64,000 nt of DNA from contig CP016269.1 in NCBI GenBank assembly GCA_001880285.1, forward strand, positions 620,001-684,000, in the 5' to 3' direction. This DNA is from Flavobacteriaceae bacterium UJ101 (GTDB taxonomy: Bacteria > Bacteroidota > Bacteroidia > Flavobacteriales > UJ101). The notes under the pieces are model-generated. The model made no database searches. It had not been told where the DNA came from and was given only the letters and a program-made list of their open reading frames with translations. The position numbers and the translations under genes are program-made. Shown here piece after piece: positions 8,781 through 16,362 of this stretch (position 1 is the first letter of the stretch; each line of letters opens with the position of its first letter).

Positions 8781-8805
8781 AAAGCTACTTAATTTAAGTA
8801 GCTTT
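8781..8805 (-). terminator. Intrinsic terminator of trxA
   Basis: A perfect 10-bp stem (AAAGCTACTT/AAGTAGCTTT) with a 5-base loop lies 8 bases after the trxA stop codon and is followed on the minus strand by ATTTTTTCT. Confidence 0.8.
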
Positions 8806-8813
8806 AAAAGTTA

Positions 8814-9131
8814 TTATACTAGTGCATTTAATTTTGCTGCTAAAACATCTTTTGTAGCAACTCCTACATGTTTATCTACTACCTCTCCTCCTTTAAAAAA
8901 TAAAATAGTTGGGATATTACGTACTCCATAAGAAGCTGCAGATTCATTATTGTTATCTACATCTACTTTTGTCACAATAGCTTTCCCATCAAAATCAGCT
9001 GCTAGAGCTTCAATTGCCGGAGCAATCATTTTACATGGACCACACCAAGTTGCCCAAAAATCTACTAATACTGGTTTGTCTGATTTTAACACCACTTCTT
9101 CAAAAGTTGCATCTGTTACATCTAATGCCAT
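8814..9131 (-). CDS. trxA: Thioredoxin
   Basis: This small cytoplasmic disulfide reductase has 105 residues, the normal size for thioredoxin 1. The active site WCGPCK lies at about residues 29-34, preceded by LVDFWATWC and followed by the cis-proline segment NIPTILFF. It is monocistronic, with its own promoter box upstream and hairpin terminator downstream. An open reading frame on the opposite strand is only a shadow. Confidence 0.97.
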   Translation of the reverse strand: MALDVTDATFEEVVLKSDKPVLVDFWATWCGPCKMIAPAIEALAADFDGKAIVTKVDVDNNNESAASYGVRNIPTILFFKGGEVVDKHVGVATKDVLAAKLNALV

Positions 9132-9168
9132 ATTCTTACTGTTTATTTATTTTAAAATTATTTCTTTT

Positions 9169-9199
9169 CAAAAATACGAACTGTTCTTATTAACTCAAC
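9169..9199 (-). promoter_or_regulatory. Promoter of trxA
   Basis: On the minus strand GTTG at 9196-9199 is followed by a 19-base spacer and TATTTTTG at 9169-9176, a full -7 match and a three-of-four -33 match. Confidence 0.6.
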
Positions 9200-9239
9200 A
9201 ATTATACCATCATATTTAATTATGACATTATATCTTTTT

Positions 9240-12200
9240 TTAATTCAGTTTATATTGTACACCACTAATTGTATGTAATTGATTTATAAAATGTTTATCA
9301 ATTGCAACCTTTTCTTTACGAGAAGGAAGATTCATATAAGTTCCTGAACGCTCATCATGAACAATCAGTTTTATTTGCCCCTCACCTTCGCTATTTTTAA
9401 TTAATTCTGTCAGTTCTAGCGCCATTGTGTCAGTTAAATCATTAATTTCAATAATTAATGAAATTGATTTTGCGTAATTTTCCATTACATCCTGTAATAA
9501 TTGAATTGATTTTATATTAGTATAAAAACCATCTCCATTTCTTTTAGGTGTAACTGTTACTTTAAAATGTAAAAACTTTTCTAAGACTAAAAAATGGCGC
9601 ATTCGTAAATATTCTTCACCAAAAAGCATAAAATCTTTACTTCCTTTATAATCTTCTATTGTTAAAATAGCAAAATCTTTTCCTGTTCTTGCTGAGGTTC
9701 GATGTTGCACATCCGTCACAATACCTGCAAAAGTCATTTCTTTACCAACTAACATTGCTTCATTCCCATCTAACTGATCTAATGTCATATTAGTAAAATG
9801 CTCAATTTCATGCTTATAATCATCTAATGGATGTGAAGTAATATAAATTCCAACTACTTCCTTTTCTTTACTCAATCGAAGCATGGTAGGCCAATCATCA
9901 CATTTAGGAATTACAGGTTCAGCAATAGAATCATCTAAAGCTTCTCCAAATAAGGAAGACTGTGCCATCAATTTACTTTCCTGATATTTTTGTCCAAACT
10001 TGATAATTTTTTCTAATGTAGTTGTTTCCTTTTCAATATGGAAAAACTGTGCTCTAGTAATATTACCAAACCCTTCAAAAGCTCCTGCATAAGCTAGATT
10101 CTCAAATGCTCTTTTATTCGCAGCACGTAAATCAATCCTCTTTACAGCATCTACTACAGAGTTATACAAACCATTTTCTTTCCGTTCTTTTACAATAGCC
10201 GCTACAGCACCTTCACCTACTCCTTTTACAGCACCCATTCCAAAACGAATAGCTCCACGATCATTTACAGTAAATCGATAATTACTTTCATTAATATCCG
10301 GACCTAAAACTTCAATACCCATTCGTTTACATTCTTCCATAAAAAAGGTAACCGATTTAATATCATTCATATTATTAGATAGTACAGAGGCCATATATTC
10401 TGATGGGTAATGTGCTTTAAAATAAGCTGTTTGATACGCAATCCATGCATAACATGTTGAATGTGATTTATTAAAGGCATAAGAGGCAAATGCTTCCCAA
10501 TCTTTCCAAATTTTATTTAACGTTTTCTCATCATGACCATTAGCTTTTCCTCCATTTACAAACTTAGGTTTCAATTCTTCTAGTAAAGAAAGTATTTTCT
10601 TTCCCATCGCTTTACGTAACACGTCAGCTTCACCTTTTGTAAAATTAGCTAACTTCTGAGAAAGAAGCATTACTTGCTCCTGATAAACCGTAATACCATA
10701 CGTTTCTTCTAAATACTCTTTACTCGCTTCTAAATCATATACAATTTCTTCATCTCCATGTTTACGCTTAATAAAACTCGGAATATATTCTATAGGACCT
10801 GGACGATACAAAGCATTCATGGCAATTAAATCTGCAAAAACAGAAGGTTTTAACTCCCTCATATACTTTTGCATTCCAGCGGATTCATACTGAAATATTC
10901 CTACGGTTTCTCCTCGCTGGAATAATTCATAGGTTTTTTCATCATCTATCGGAATCTCATCTGGAATAATTTCTATTCCATGACGTTCTTTTACAAACTG
11001 TACAGCATCTTTAATTAACGTCAATGTTTTTAATCCCAAAAAATCCATTTTCAATAAACCAGCACTTTCGACCACTGAGTTATCAAATTGGGTTACATAT
11101 AAATCAGAATCCTTTGCACGAGCAACAGGGACAAATTTTGTAATATCATCAGGTGTAATAATAACTCCACAAGCATGAATTCCTGTATTTCGAAGTGACC
11201 CTTCTAATACTCGAGCCTGATTAACGGTTTCTACTTCTAATGAACTCCCCTGGCCTTTTGATATATTAATTAATTCATTTGCATTTTGTAATAGATCAGG
11301 ACTTGTTTTTAGTTTAGTTTCTAGTTCTTCTTTACTAAAGCCAAATAGTTTTTTTAACTTCATATCAGGAACTAACTTTGCTAAACGATCTGCACTTCCT
11401 AAATCCAAATCTAGCGCACGAGCTGTATCACGGATAGCGGATTTAGCTGCCATAGTTCCATAAGTAATAATTTGAGCTACTTGACTTGCTCCATACTTAT
11501 CAATTACATAATCAATTACTTTTTGACGTCCTTCATCATCAAAATCAATATCGATATCAGGCATGGATACACGGTCTGGATTTAAAAACCGCTCAAATAA
11601 TAAATCATATTGAATAGGGTCTAAGTTGGTTATCCATAAACAATAGGCTACAGCTGATCCTGCAGCAGACCCACGACCTGGCCCAACAGAAACACCCATT
11701 TTACGAGCTTCTCGAATAAAATCTTCTACAATTAAAAAGTATCCTGGATATCCTGTTTTTTCAATTACTTCTAGTTCAAAATCCAATCGCTCGCGAATTT
11801 CTTCAGTAATTTCACTATAGCGAATTTTAGCTCCTTCATACGTTAGATGTCTTAAAAAAGCATTTTCTCCTCTTTTCCCTCCATCTAGCTGGTCTTCTTT
11901 TGAGATGAATTCTTCTGGAATATCAAATGCTGGTAATAAAACATCTCGAGCTAAAATAAAGGGTTCTATTTTATCTACAATTTCTTGAATATTCAAAATC
12001 GCTTCAGGTAAATCTTTGAACAAATCCTTCATTTGATCTTGAGATTTAAAATAATATTCCTGATTAGGCAATCCATAACGATATCCTCGACCTCGACCAA
12101 TAGGAGTATCTTTTTTTTCTCCATCTTTTACACACAACAAAATATCGTGCGCTTCTGCATCCTTTTTATCTAAATAATATGTATTATTCGTCGCTATTAA

Positions 12201-13613
12201 TTTAACATTGTGTTCTTTAGAAAAACGCAATAGCGTTTCATTCGCACGTTTCTCATCGTCTTGATTATGACGCATGATTTCAATGTACAAATCTTCCCCA
12301 AATTGTTCTTTCCACCAAAGCAATGCTTCTTCAGCTTGTTTTTCTCCTACATTTAAAATTTTACTAGGTATCTCTCCATATAAATTACCTGTTAAAACTA
12401 TAATATCTTCTTTATATTGTTCAATTATTTTACGATCAATTCGAGGCACATAATAGAAACCTTCTACATAAGCAATAGATGACATTTTAGCCAAATTATG
12501 ATAGCCATTCTTATTTTTAGCTAACATAACCACCTGATAACCATTATCTTTTTTAGTTTTATCTAAATGATTCTCACATACAAAGAATTCACATCCTACA
12601 ATAGGTTTTATAGTTTGTTCATTAAATGCCTCACCATTTTCCTCTGCTTGTTTTTTCTTTTCTAAAACCTTTTTATTATGACCTGAGACTGCCTTTACAA
12701 AGTGAAAAGCTGCCATCATATTTCCGGTATCCGTCATGGCTACGGCAGGCATTTTTTCTTCTACAGCTTTGTCTACAATCGCTCCAATTTGAATAGTAGA
12801 TTGTAATATAGAAAATTGTGTATGATTATGTAAATGAGCAAATTGAGACTCTTTTAACCGTGCAATATTATCTTTTAAATCTTCCTTAGAAATATCAGAA
12901 TCAGAAGAAGTAGCTAATTTCGCACTCTCTTTCTTTAGATTTAAGTGTTTTAAACCAACTGTATTAAATTCTTCTGTATTTCTCTGACGGAATTCTACTA
13001 AATATTGCGGTCCATTTTGTAATTCTTCAGGAGCATAAACTTCTGTTACGCGCATCAATTCGAAAAAACAACGTGTTGTTGCTTCCACATCGGCTGTAGC
13101 GTTATGTGCTTCTGAAAAAGGTTTATGAAACAAATGTTGATGTAATTCTGTTAGAGTAGGTAACTTATAACGACCTCCTCGCCCTCCAGGTATTTTACAT
13201 AAGTTGGCTGTATCTTCATTACAAGTATCTAAAACAGGAAGGCTTGTCATGGAAGTTTCTGTATTCATTCTAAAATACTCACACCCCATTACATTGACAT
13301 CAAAGCCAACATTTTGTCCTACTACAAATTTAGAACGGGCTAAAGCATCATTAAATTCTTTCAAAACCTTTTCTAAATCAACACCTTGTTCTTGTGCCAG
13401 AGCCGTTGAGATACCATGAATTTGCTCTGAATCGTAAGGGATATCAAAACCATCTGGTTTAATTAAAAAATCTTTATGTTCAATTAATTGTCCCCATTCA
13501 TCATGTAATTGCCATGCAATTTGAATCGCACGAGGCCAATTATCGGTATCCGTTATTGGTGCATTAAAATCTTTTGGTAATCCTGTTGTTTCAGTATCGA
13601 AAATTAAATACAT
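9240..13613 (-). CDS. dnaE: DNA polymerase III alpha subunit with N-terminal DnaQ-type exonuclease
   Basis: This is the replicative polymerase subunit, 1457 residues, longer than the roughly 1160 of E. coli DnaE because of a fused 3'-5' exonuclease domain. The exonuclease (about residues 1-190) shows all DEDDh elements: FDTETTGLP, NVGFDVN and HNATADVEATTR. The PHP domain starts near residue 260 with HLHNH. The polymerase core shows VGPGRGSAAGS near 646 and the catalytic PDIDIDFDDEGR near 685. An OB-fold segment lies near 1300. The PHP second motif reads TDTGNM where many proteins have TDHGNM. Such fusions are known in Bacteroidota. The start is preceded by a strong Shine-Dalgarno site. Confidence 0.97.
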   Translation of the reverse strand: MYLIFDTETTGLPKDFNAPITDTDNWPRAIQIAWQLHDEWGQLIEHKDFLIKPDGFDIPYDSEQIHGISTALAQEQGVDLEKVLKEFNDALARSKFVVGQNVGFDVNVMGCEYFRMNTETSMTSLPVLDTCNEDTANLCKIPGGRGGRYKLPTLTELHQHLFHKPFSEAHNATADVEATTRCFFELMRVTEVYAPEELQNGPQYLVEFRQRNTEEFNTVGLKHLNLKKESAKLATSSDSDISKEDLKDNIARLKESQFAHLHNHTQFSILQSTIQIGAIVDKAVEEKMPAVAMTDTGNMMAAFHFVKAVSGHNKKVLEKKKQAEENGEAFNEQTIKPIVGCEFFVCENHLDKTKKDNGYQVVMLAKNKNGYHNLAKMSSIAYVEGFYYVPRIDRKIIEQYKEDIIVLTGNLYGEIPSKILNVGEKQAEEALLWWKEQFGEDLYIEIMRHNQDDEKRANETLLRFSKEHNVKLIATNNTYYLDKKDAEAHDILLCVKDGEKKDTPIGRGRGYRYGLPNQEYYFKSQDQMKDLFKDLPEAILNIQEIVDKIEPFILARDVLLPAFDIPEEFISKEDQLDGGKRGENAFLRHLTYEGAKIRYSEITEEIRERLDFELEVIEKTGYPGYFLIVEDFIREARKMGVSVGPGRGSAAGSAVAYCLWITNLDPIQYDLLFERFLNPDRVSMPDIDIDFDDEGRQKVIDYVIDKYGASQVAQIITYGTMAAKSAIRDTARALDLDLGSADRLAKLVPDMKLKKLFGFSKEELETKLKTSPDLLQNANELINISKGQGSSLEVETVNQARVLEGSLRNTGIHACGVIITPDDITKFVPVARAKDSDLYVTQFDNSVVESAGLLKMDFLGLKTLTLIKDAVQFVKERHGIEIIPDEIPIDDEKTYELFQRGETVGIFQYESAGMQKYMRELKPSVFADLIAMNALYRPGPIEYIPSFIKRKHGDEEIVYDLEASKEYLEETYGITVYQEQVMLLSQKLANFTKGEADVLRKAMGKKILSLLEELKPKFVNGGKANGHDEKTLNKIWKDWEAFASYAFNKSHSTCYAWIAYQTAYFKAHYPSEYMASVLSNNMNDIKSVTFFMEECKRMGIEVLGPDINESNYRFTVNDRGAIRFGMGAVKGVGEGAVAAIVKERKENGLYNSVVDAVKRIDLRAANKRAFENLAYAGAFEGFGNITRAQFFHIEKETTTLEKIIKFGQKYQESKLMAQSSLFGEALDDSIAEPVIPKCDDWPTMLRLSKEKEVVGIYITSHPLDDYKHEIEHFTNMTLDQLDGNEAMLVGKEMTFAGIVTDVQHRTSARTGKDFAILTIEDYKGSKDFMLFGEEYLRMRHFLVLEKFLHFKVTVTPKRNGDGFYTNIKSIQLLQDVMENYAKSISLIIEINDLTDTMALELTELIKNSEGEGQIKLIVHDERSGTYMNLPSRKEKVAIDKHFINQLHTISGVQYKLN

Positions 13614-13621
13614 TTCGCCTT

Positions 13622-13631
13622 TCCTCCTTTT
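13622..13631 (-). promoter_or_regulatory. Strong Shine-Dalgarno site of dnaE
   Basis: The minus strand reads AAAAGGAGGA eight bases before the dnaE ATG. Near-complete anti-SD complementarity is uncommon in Bacteroidota, where most genes lack it. It fixes the dnaE start. Confidence 0.7.
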
Positions 13632-13765
13632 GTTTTTTTATATCAAAATGAAGGGTAAAGATACGGATTTTCAATGATGATTTAAATATTATAAATTATA
13701 AGTTATAAACACTTTTTTCAAATCGTATATTAGCTCATTTTTTCTATTTTTATAAAAAATATTTT

Positions 13766-14185
13766 ATGAAAAAGGCATATTGTGCTATTAGTTATTCTAA
13801 CAGAAAAAATTTTAATCAAGAAATTGAAGTATTAACTCATTTACTTTCTGAATTAGAAATAAACCTTTTTGTATTTGTAGATCATTATAATTTCGCATTT
13901 AACCAAGAACAAGAAATGATGAAAACAGCTTTCAAAGAGATTGATTCTTGTGATTTTCTTATTGCTGAATTGACAACCAAATCAATTGGTGTAGGCATAG
14001 AAATAGGTTATGCTTATGCTACCCAAAAACCCATCATCTATTTAAAAAAAGATCATGCTGAATACTCAACTACAGCCTCTGGATGCTCTCAACATATAAT
14101 TGAATATCAAAGTACTAATGATTTAATAAATAAAATTAAAACATTATTTTCTTTACCCCAATCTAATTTATTTCTTAAAAAATAG
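13766..14185 (+). CDS. Nucleoside 2-deoxyribosyltransferase-like protein
   Basis: The 139-residue cytoplasmic protein has an N-terminal strand (AYCAISYSN), the segment CDFLIAELTTKSIGVGIEIGYAYATQKPIIYL and a short C-terminal helix. The GVGIEIGYA motif after an AE-containing strand is the hallmark of the nucleoside 2-deoxyribosyltransferase/DNPH1 superfamily, whose conserved glutamate is catalytic. Family members transfer or hydrolyse deoxyribose from deoxynucleosides or deoxynucleotides. The substrate cannot be told here. It is divergent from dnaE and upstream of the DUF5993-dsbB pair on the same strand, with 85 bases between. Confidence 0.65.
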   Translation: MKKAYCAISYSNRKNFNQEIEVLTHLLSELEINLFVFVDHYNFAFNQEQEMMKTAFKEIDSCDFLIAELTTKSIGVGIEIGYAYATQKPIIYLKKDHAEYSTTASGCSQHIIEYQSTNDLINKIKTLFSLPQSNLFLKK

Positions 14186-14201
14186 GCTCATTTATTTTTA
14201 A

Positions 14202-14217
14202 TATGATCAATATCATA
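14202..14217 (+). promoter_or_regulatory. FNR/CRP-like palindrome upstream of the DUF5993-dsbB pair
   Basis: TATGATCAATATCATA is a perfect palindrome of 6-base arms around CAAT. Its core TGAT-N4-ATCA matches the CRP/FNR family half-site arrangement. A TATCTTTA box at 14247-14254 could be the -7 element, which would put the palindrome centre about 50 bases before the transcript start. The regulator is not in the window. Confidence 0.45.
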
Positions 14218-14270
14218 ACACTAGTTCATAAAAAAAACAACATTTGTATCTTTAATCAAAATAAAGCATT

Positions 14271-14423
14271 ATGAGTATTTTATTTACATTTTATTTTCTA
14301 ACCTTTTTCACCATTTATAAAAAGAAAAAAACATTATCTTATTTATTTTTCACAATTAGTACTTTAATAAGTATTGGAATGTTTTTTTATCACACCACTT
14401 CTTCTTTAAATTTAAATTTTTAA
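14271..14423 (+). CDS. Small membrane protein, DUF5993-like
   Basis: The 50-residue protein starts at the ATG at 14271 and ends four bases before dsbB. It has a hydrophobic segment, a basic KKKK turn, a second hydrophobic segment and a C-terminus reading FFYHTTSSLNLNF. Two short membrane helices with an H-x-T-x-x-L-N-L-x-F tail, placed directly before a DsbB-type gene, is what I recall of the DUF5993 family. Tight spacing implies cotranscription with dsbB. Its function is unknown; a role as a DsbB accessory subunit is inference only. Confidence 0.7.
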   Translation: MSILFTFYFLTFFTIYKKKKTLSYLFFTISTLISIGMFFYHTTSSLNLNF

Positions 14424-14427
14424 TATT

Positions 14428-14964
14428 ATGAAAGAAAAAGTATTATCGATATTTAATAGTTGTGCTATTTTAATCGTTTGTTCTATTTTAATGGGGGCCT
14501 TTTATTTTCAATTTGGATTACATGAAGACCCATGCCCTCTATGTTTATTACAACGTATGGGAATGATTGGTGTTATTTTAGGGTTAGCCATGAACATCCA
14601 ATTTGGTTTCAGTTCCAAACATTTTGGAATTGTTATTATAGCAGCCTTAGTCGGCTTAACTTTCTCTACCCGACAAGTGCTATTACATATTTGCCCTTCT
14701 CCCGATGAACCCGGAGGCTATGGCTCACCTATTATGGGAATGTATTTATATTCTTGGGGTGTTTTAATCTTCTTAGCTAGTATCTTGGGCTCAGCTATTT
14801 TTTTATTTTTTATTGATACTCAAAAAAGTGAAACACAAAAAAAAGTTTTTCCTTTTGAAAAAATCGTCTTTTTTATTGCTGCAACTATTACGTTTGTTAA
14901 CATTATCGCTACCTATTTTGAGTGTTTTCTAGGACCTTGCTGTGAAAATGGACCTTGTCCTTAA
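14428..14964 (+). CDS. dsbB: Disulfide bond formation protein DsbB
   Basis: This inner-membrane quinone-dependent oxidoreductase re-oxidises a periplasmic thiol oxidase. The 178-residue protein has four membrane segments and the first redox pair CPLC at residues 36-39 followed by LLQRMGM, as in DsbB. The second periplasmic loop carries only one cysteine (HICPSPDEPGG). Further cysteines are clustered at the extreme C-terminus (ECFLGPCCENGPCP), so the second redox pair is not arranged as in E. coli. It forms a pair with the DUF5993-like gene behind an FNR-like palindrome. No DsbA homologue is adjacent. Confidence 0.88.
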   Translation: MKEKVLSIFNSCAILIVCSILMGAFYFQFGLHEDPCPLCLLQRMGMIGVILGLAMNIQFGFSSKHFGIVIIAALVGLTFSTRQVLLHICPSPDEPGGYGSPIMGMYLYSWGVLIFLASILGSAIFLFFIDTQKSETQKKVFPFEKIVFFIAATITFVNIIATYFECFLGPCCENGPCP

Positions 14965-15005
14965 AACACACTCATCATACTATCTGTTTTCAATAAATTA
15001 TTCCT

Positions 15006-15013
15006 TACTTTTG
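15006..15013 (+). promoter_or_regulatory. -7 promoter box very close to the rsmB start
   Basis: TACTTTTG matches TAnnTTTG and ends only four bases before the ATG at 15018. If used, the transcript would start at or next to the start codon and be leaderless. Confidence 0.4.
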
Positions 15014-15017
15014 CAGC

Positions 15018-16226
15018 ATGAAATTACATAAAAATTTGTGTCAAGCTGTTGTTGATGCATTAGAAGAAATATTTTTCGAAGATCGCTACGCTGATAAAGT
15101 AGTTCAATATACATTAAAAAAAGACAAACGCTGGGGAAGCAAAGATCGTGCTTTTATAGCTGAAAACATATATGATATTGTACGTTGGAAACGTTGGATT
15201 ATGTCAGTTTCAGACATTGCGTTAGAACGTAAAAATTTATGGCGTTTTTTAGGAACTTGGCTGGTTTTAAATGAAGTTCGATTACCTTATGATTGGAAAG
15301 AATTTAATCAAATCGATTTTAAAAAAATTCAACAAAAGTCAAAACGCTTATTATCGAATCGAAAAGTTCGAGAATCTATTCCTGATTGGTTAGATGAAAT
15401 GGGAGTTCAAGAACTAGGTGTTAAAATATGGGAAAAGGAATTACATGCTCAAAACGAAAAAGCAGAAATTGTCTTACGAGCCAATCGTTTAAAAGGAAGC
15501 GTTCGTCAATTACAACGTGAATTAAAACAAATTGATTTACAAACAGAATTTATTGAGGGTTATGATGATGCACTACAATTAGAACGAAGACGAAATGTTT
15601 TTGTTACAGAAGCTTTCAAAAAAGGACTATTTGAAGTTCAAGATGCTTCATCTCAATTGGTTGCTCCTTTTTTAGATTTAGAGCCTGGAATGCGTGTTAT
15701 TGACACTTGTGCTGGAGCTGGTGGAAAAACCTTACACATTGCTTCTTTAATGAAAAACAAAGGAAAAATCATTGCAATGGACATTCATGAATGGAAATTG
15801 GGCGAACTTAAAAAGCGTGCTAAGCGTAATGGAGCTAACAATATTGAAACAAAAGTTATTGATTCTAATAAAGTTATCAAACGTTTAAAGGAAACTGCAG
15901 ATCGTGTCTTAATTGATGCTCCTTGTTCAGGAATTGGGGTTTTAAAACGTAACCCTGATACTAAATGGAAACTTCAACCTGAATTTATAGATCGTATTAA
16001 AAAAACTCAAGAAGATATTTTAGAGTCTTATTCTAGATTAGTAAAACCAACAGGTAAACTGGTTTATGCTACGTGTTCTATTTTCCCTTCTGAAAATGAA
16101 AAGCAAATAGAAAAATTTTTAGAAAAGCATCCTGAATTTCAATTAGAAGATGAAAGAAAGATTTTAGCCTACGAAACAGGTTATGATGGTTTTTACATGG
16201 CTCGTCTTAAGCGGGTTGACAGTTAA
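15018..16226 (+). CDS. rsmB: RsmB/NOP family 16S rRNA cytosine-5 methyltransferase
   Basis: The 402-residue protein has an N-terminal NusB-like helical part (about 1-130) and a C-terminal SAM-dependent RNA m5C methyltransferase domain. Motif I is TCAGAGGKTLHIAS near residue 230, motif IV is DAPCSGIGVLKRNPD with the PC cysteine, and motif VI is YATCSIFPSENE with the catalytic TC cysteine. Methylation of 16S rRNA is the usual role of bacterial members; the exact target base is assumed from family. It stands alone between dsbB and a convergent gene. Confidence 0.88.
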   Translation: MKLHKNLCQAVVDALEEIFFEDRYADKVVQYTLKKDKRWGSKDRAFIAENIYDIVRWKRWIMSVSDIALERKNLWRFLGTWLVLNEVRLPYDWKEFNQIDFKKIQQKSKRLLSNRKVRESIPDWLDEMGVQELGVKIWEKELHAQNEKAEIVLRANRLKGSVRQLQRELKQIDLQTEFIEGYDDALQLERRRNVFVTEAFKKGLFEVQDASSQLVAPFLDLEPGMRVIDTCAGAGGKTLHIASLMKNKGKIIAMDIHEWKLGELKKRAKRNGANNIETKVIDSNKVIKRLKETADRVLIDAPCSGIGVLKRNPDTKWKLQPEFIDRIKKTQEDILESYSRLVKPTGKLVYATCSIFPSENEKQIEKFLEKHPEFQLEDERKILAYETGYDGFYMARLKRVDS

Positions 16227-16362
16227 TAGTTGTTGGTTCATAGTTGGTAGAATGAGTTATAGGTTTCGAATTATGAGCTAAATCTAATAATATACCACTG
16301 TAAGTAAGAGAGTTATTAAAAACACATACAACTCGCAACTTCTAACTCACAACCCAAAACTA
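16222..16362 (+). repeat. Imperfect inverted repeat of degenerate GTT-rich sequence
   Basis: The left flank (from 16222) reads along the lines of TTAATAGTTGTTGGTT, and the reverse complement of the right flank (to 16362) reads TTAATAGTTTTGGGTT. Both continue as GAGTT/AGTTG-type low-complexity sequence. The two arms could fold into a long imperfect hairpin between the convergent genes rsmB and the GNAT-like gene. It may act as a bidirectional terminator or be a dispersed repeat. Confidence 0.45.

Noticed and set aside
8950-9219. 89-residue frame on the plus strand over trxA
   Set aside because: It is antisense to thioredoxin, which is unmistakable, and the peptide resembles nothing.
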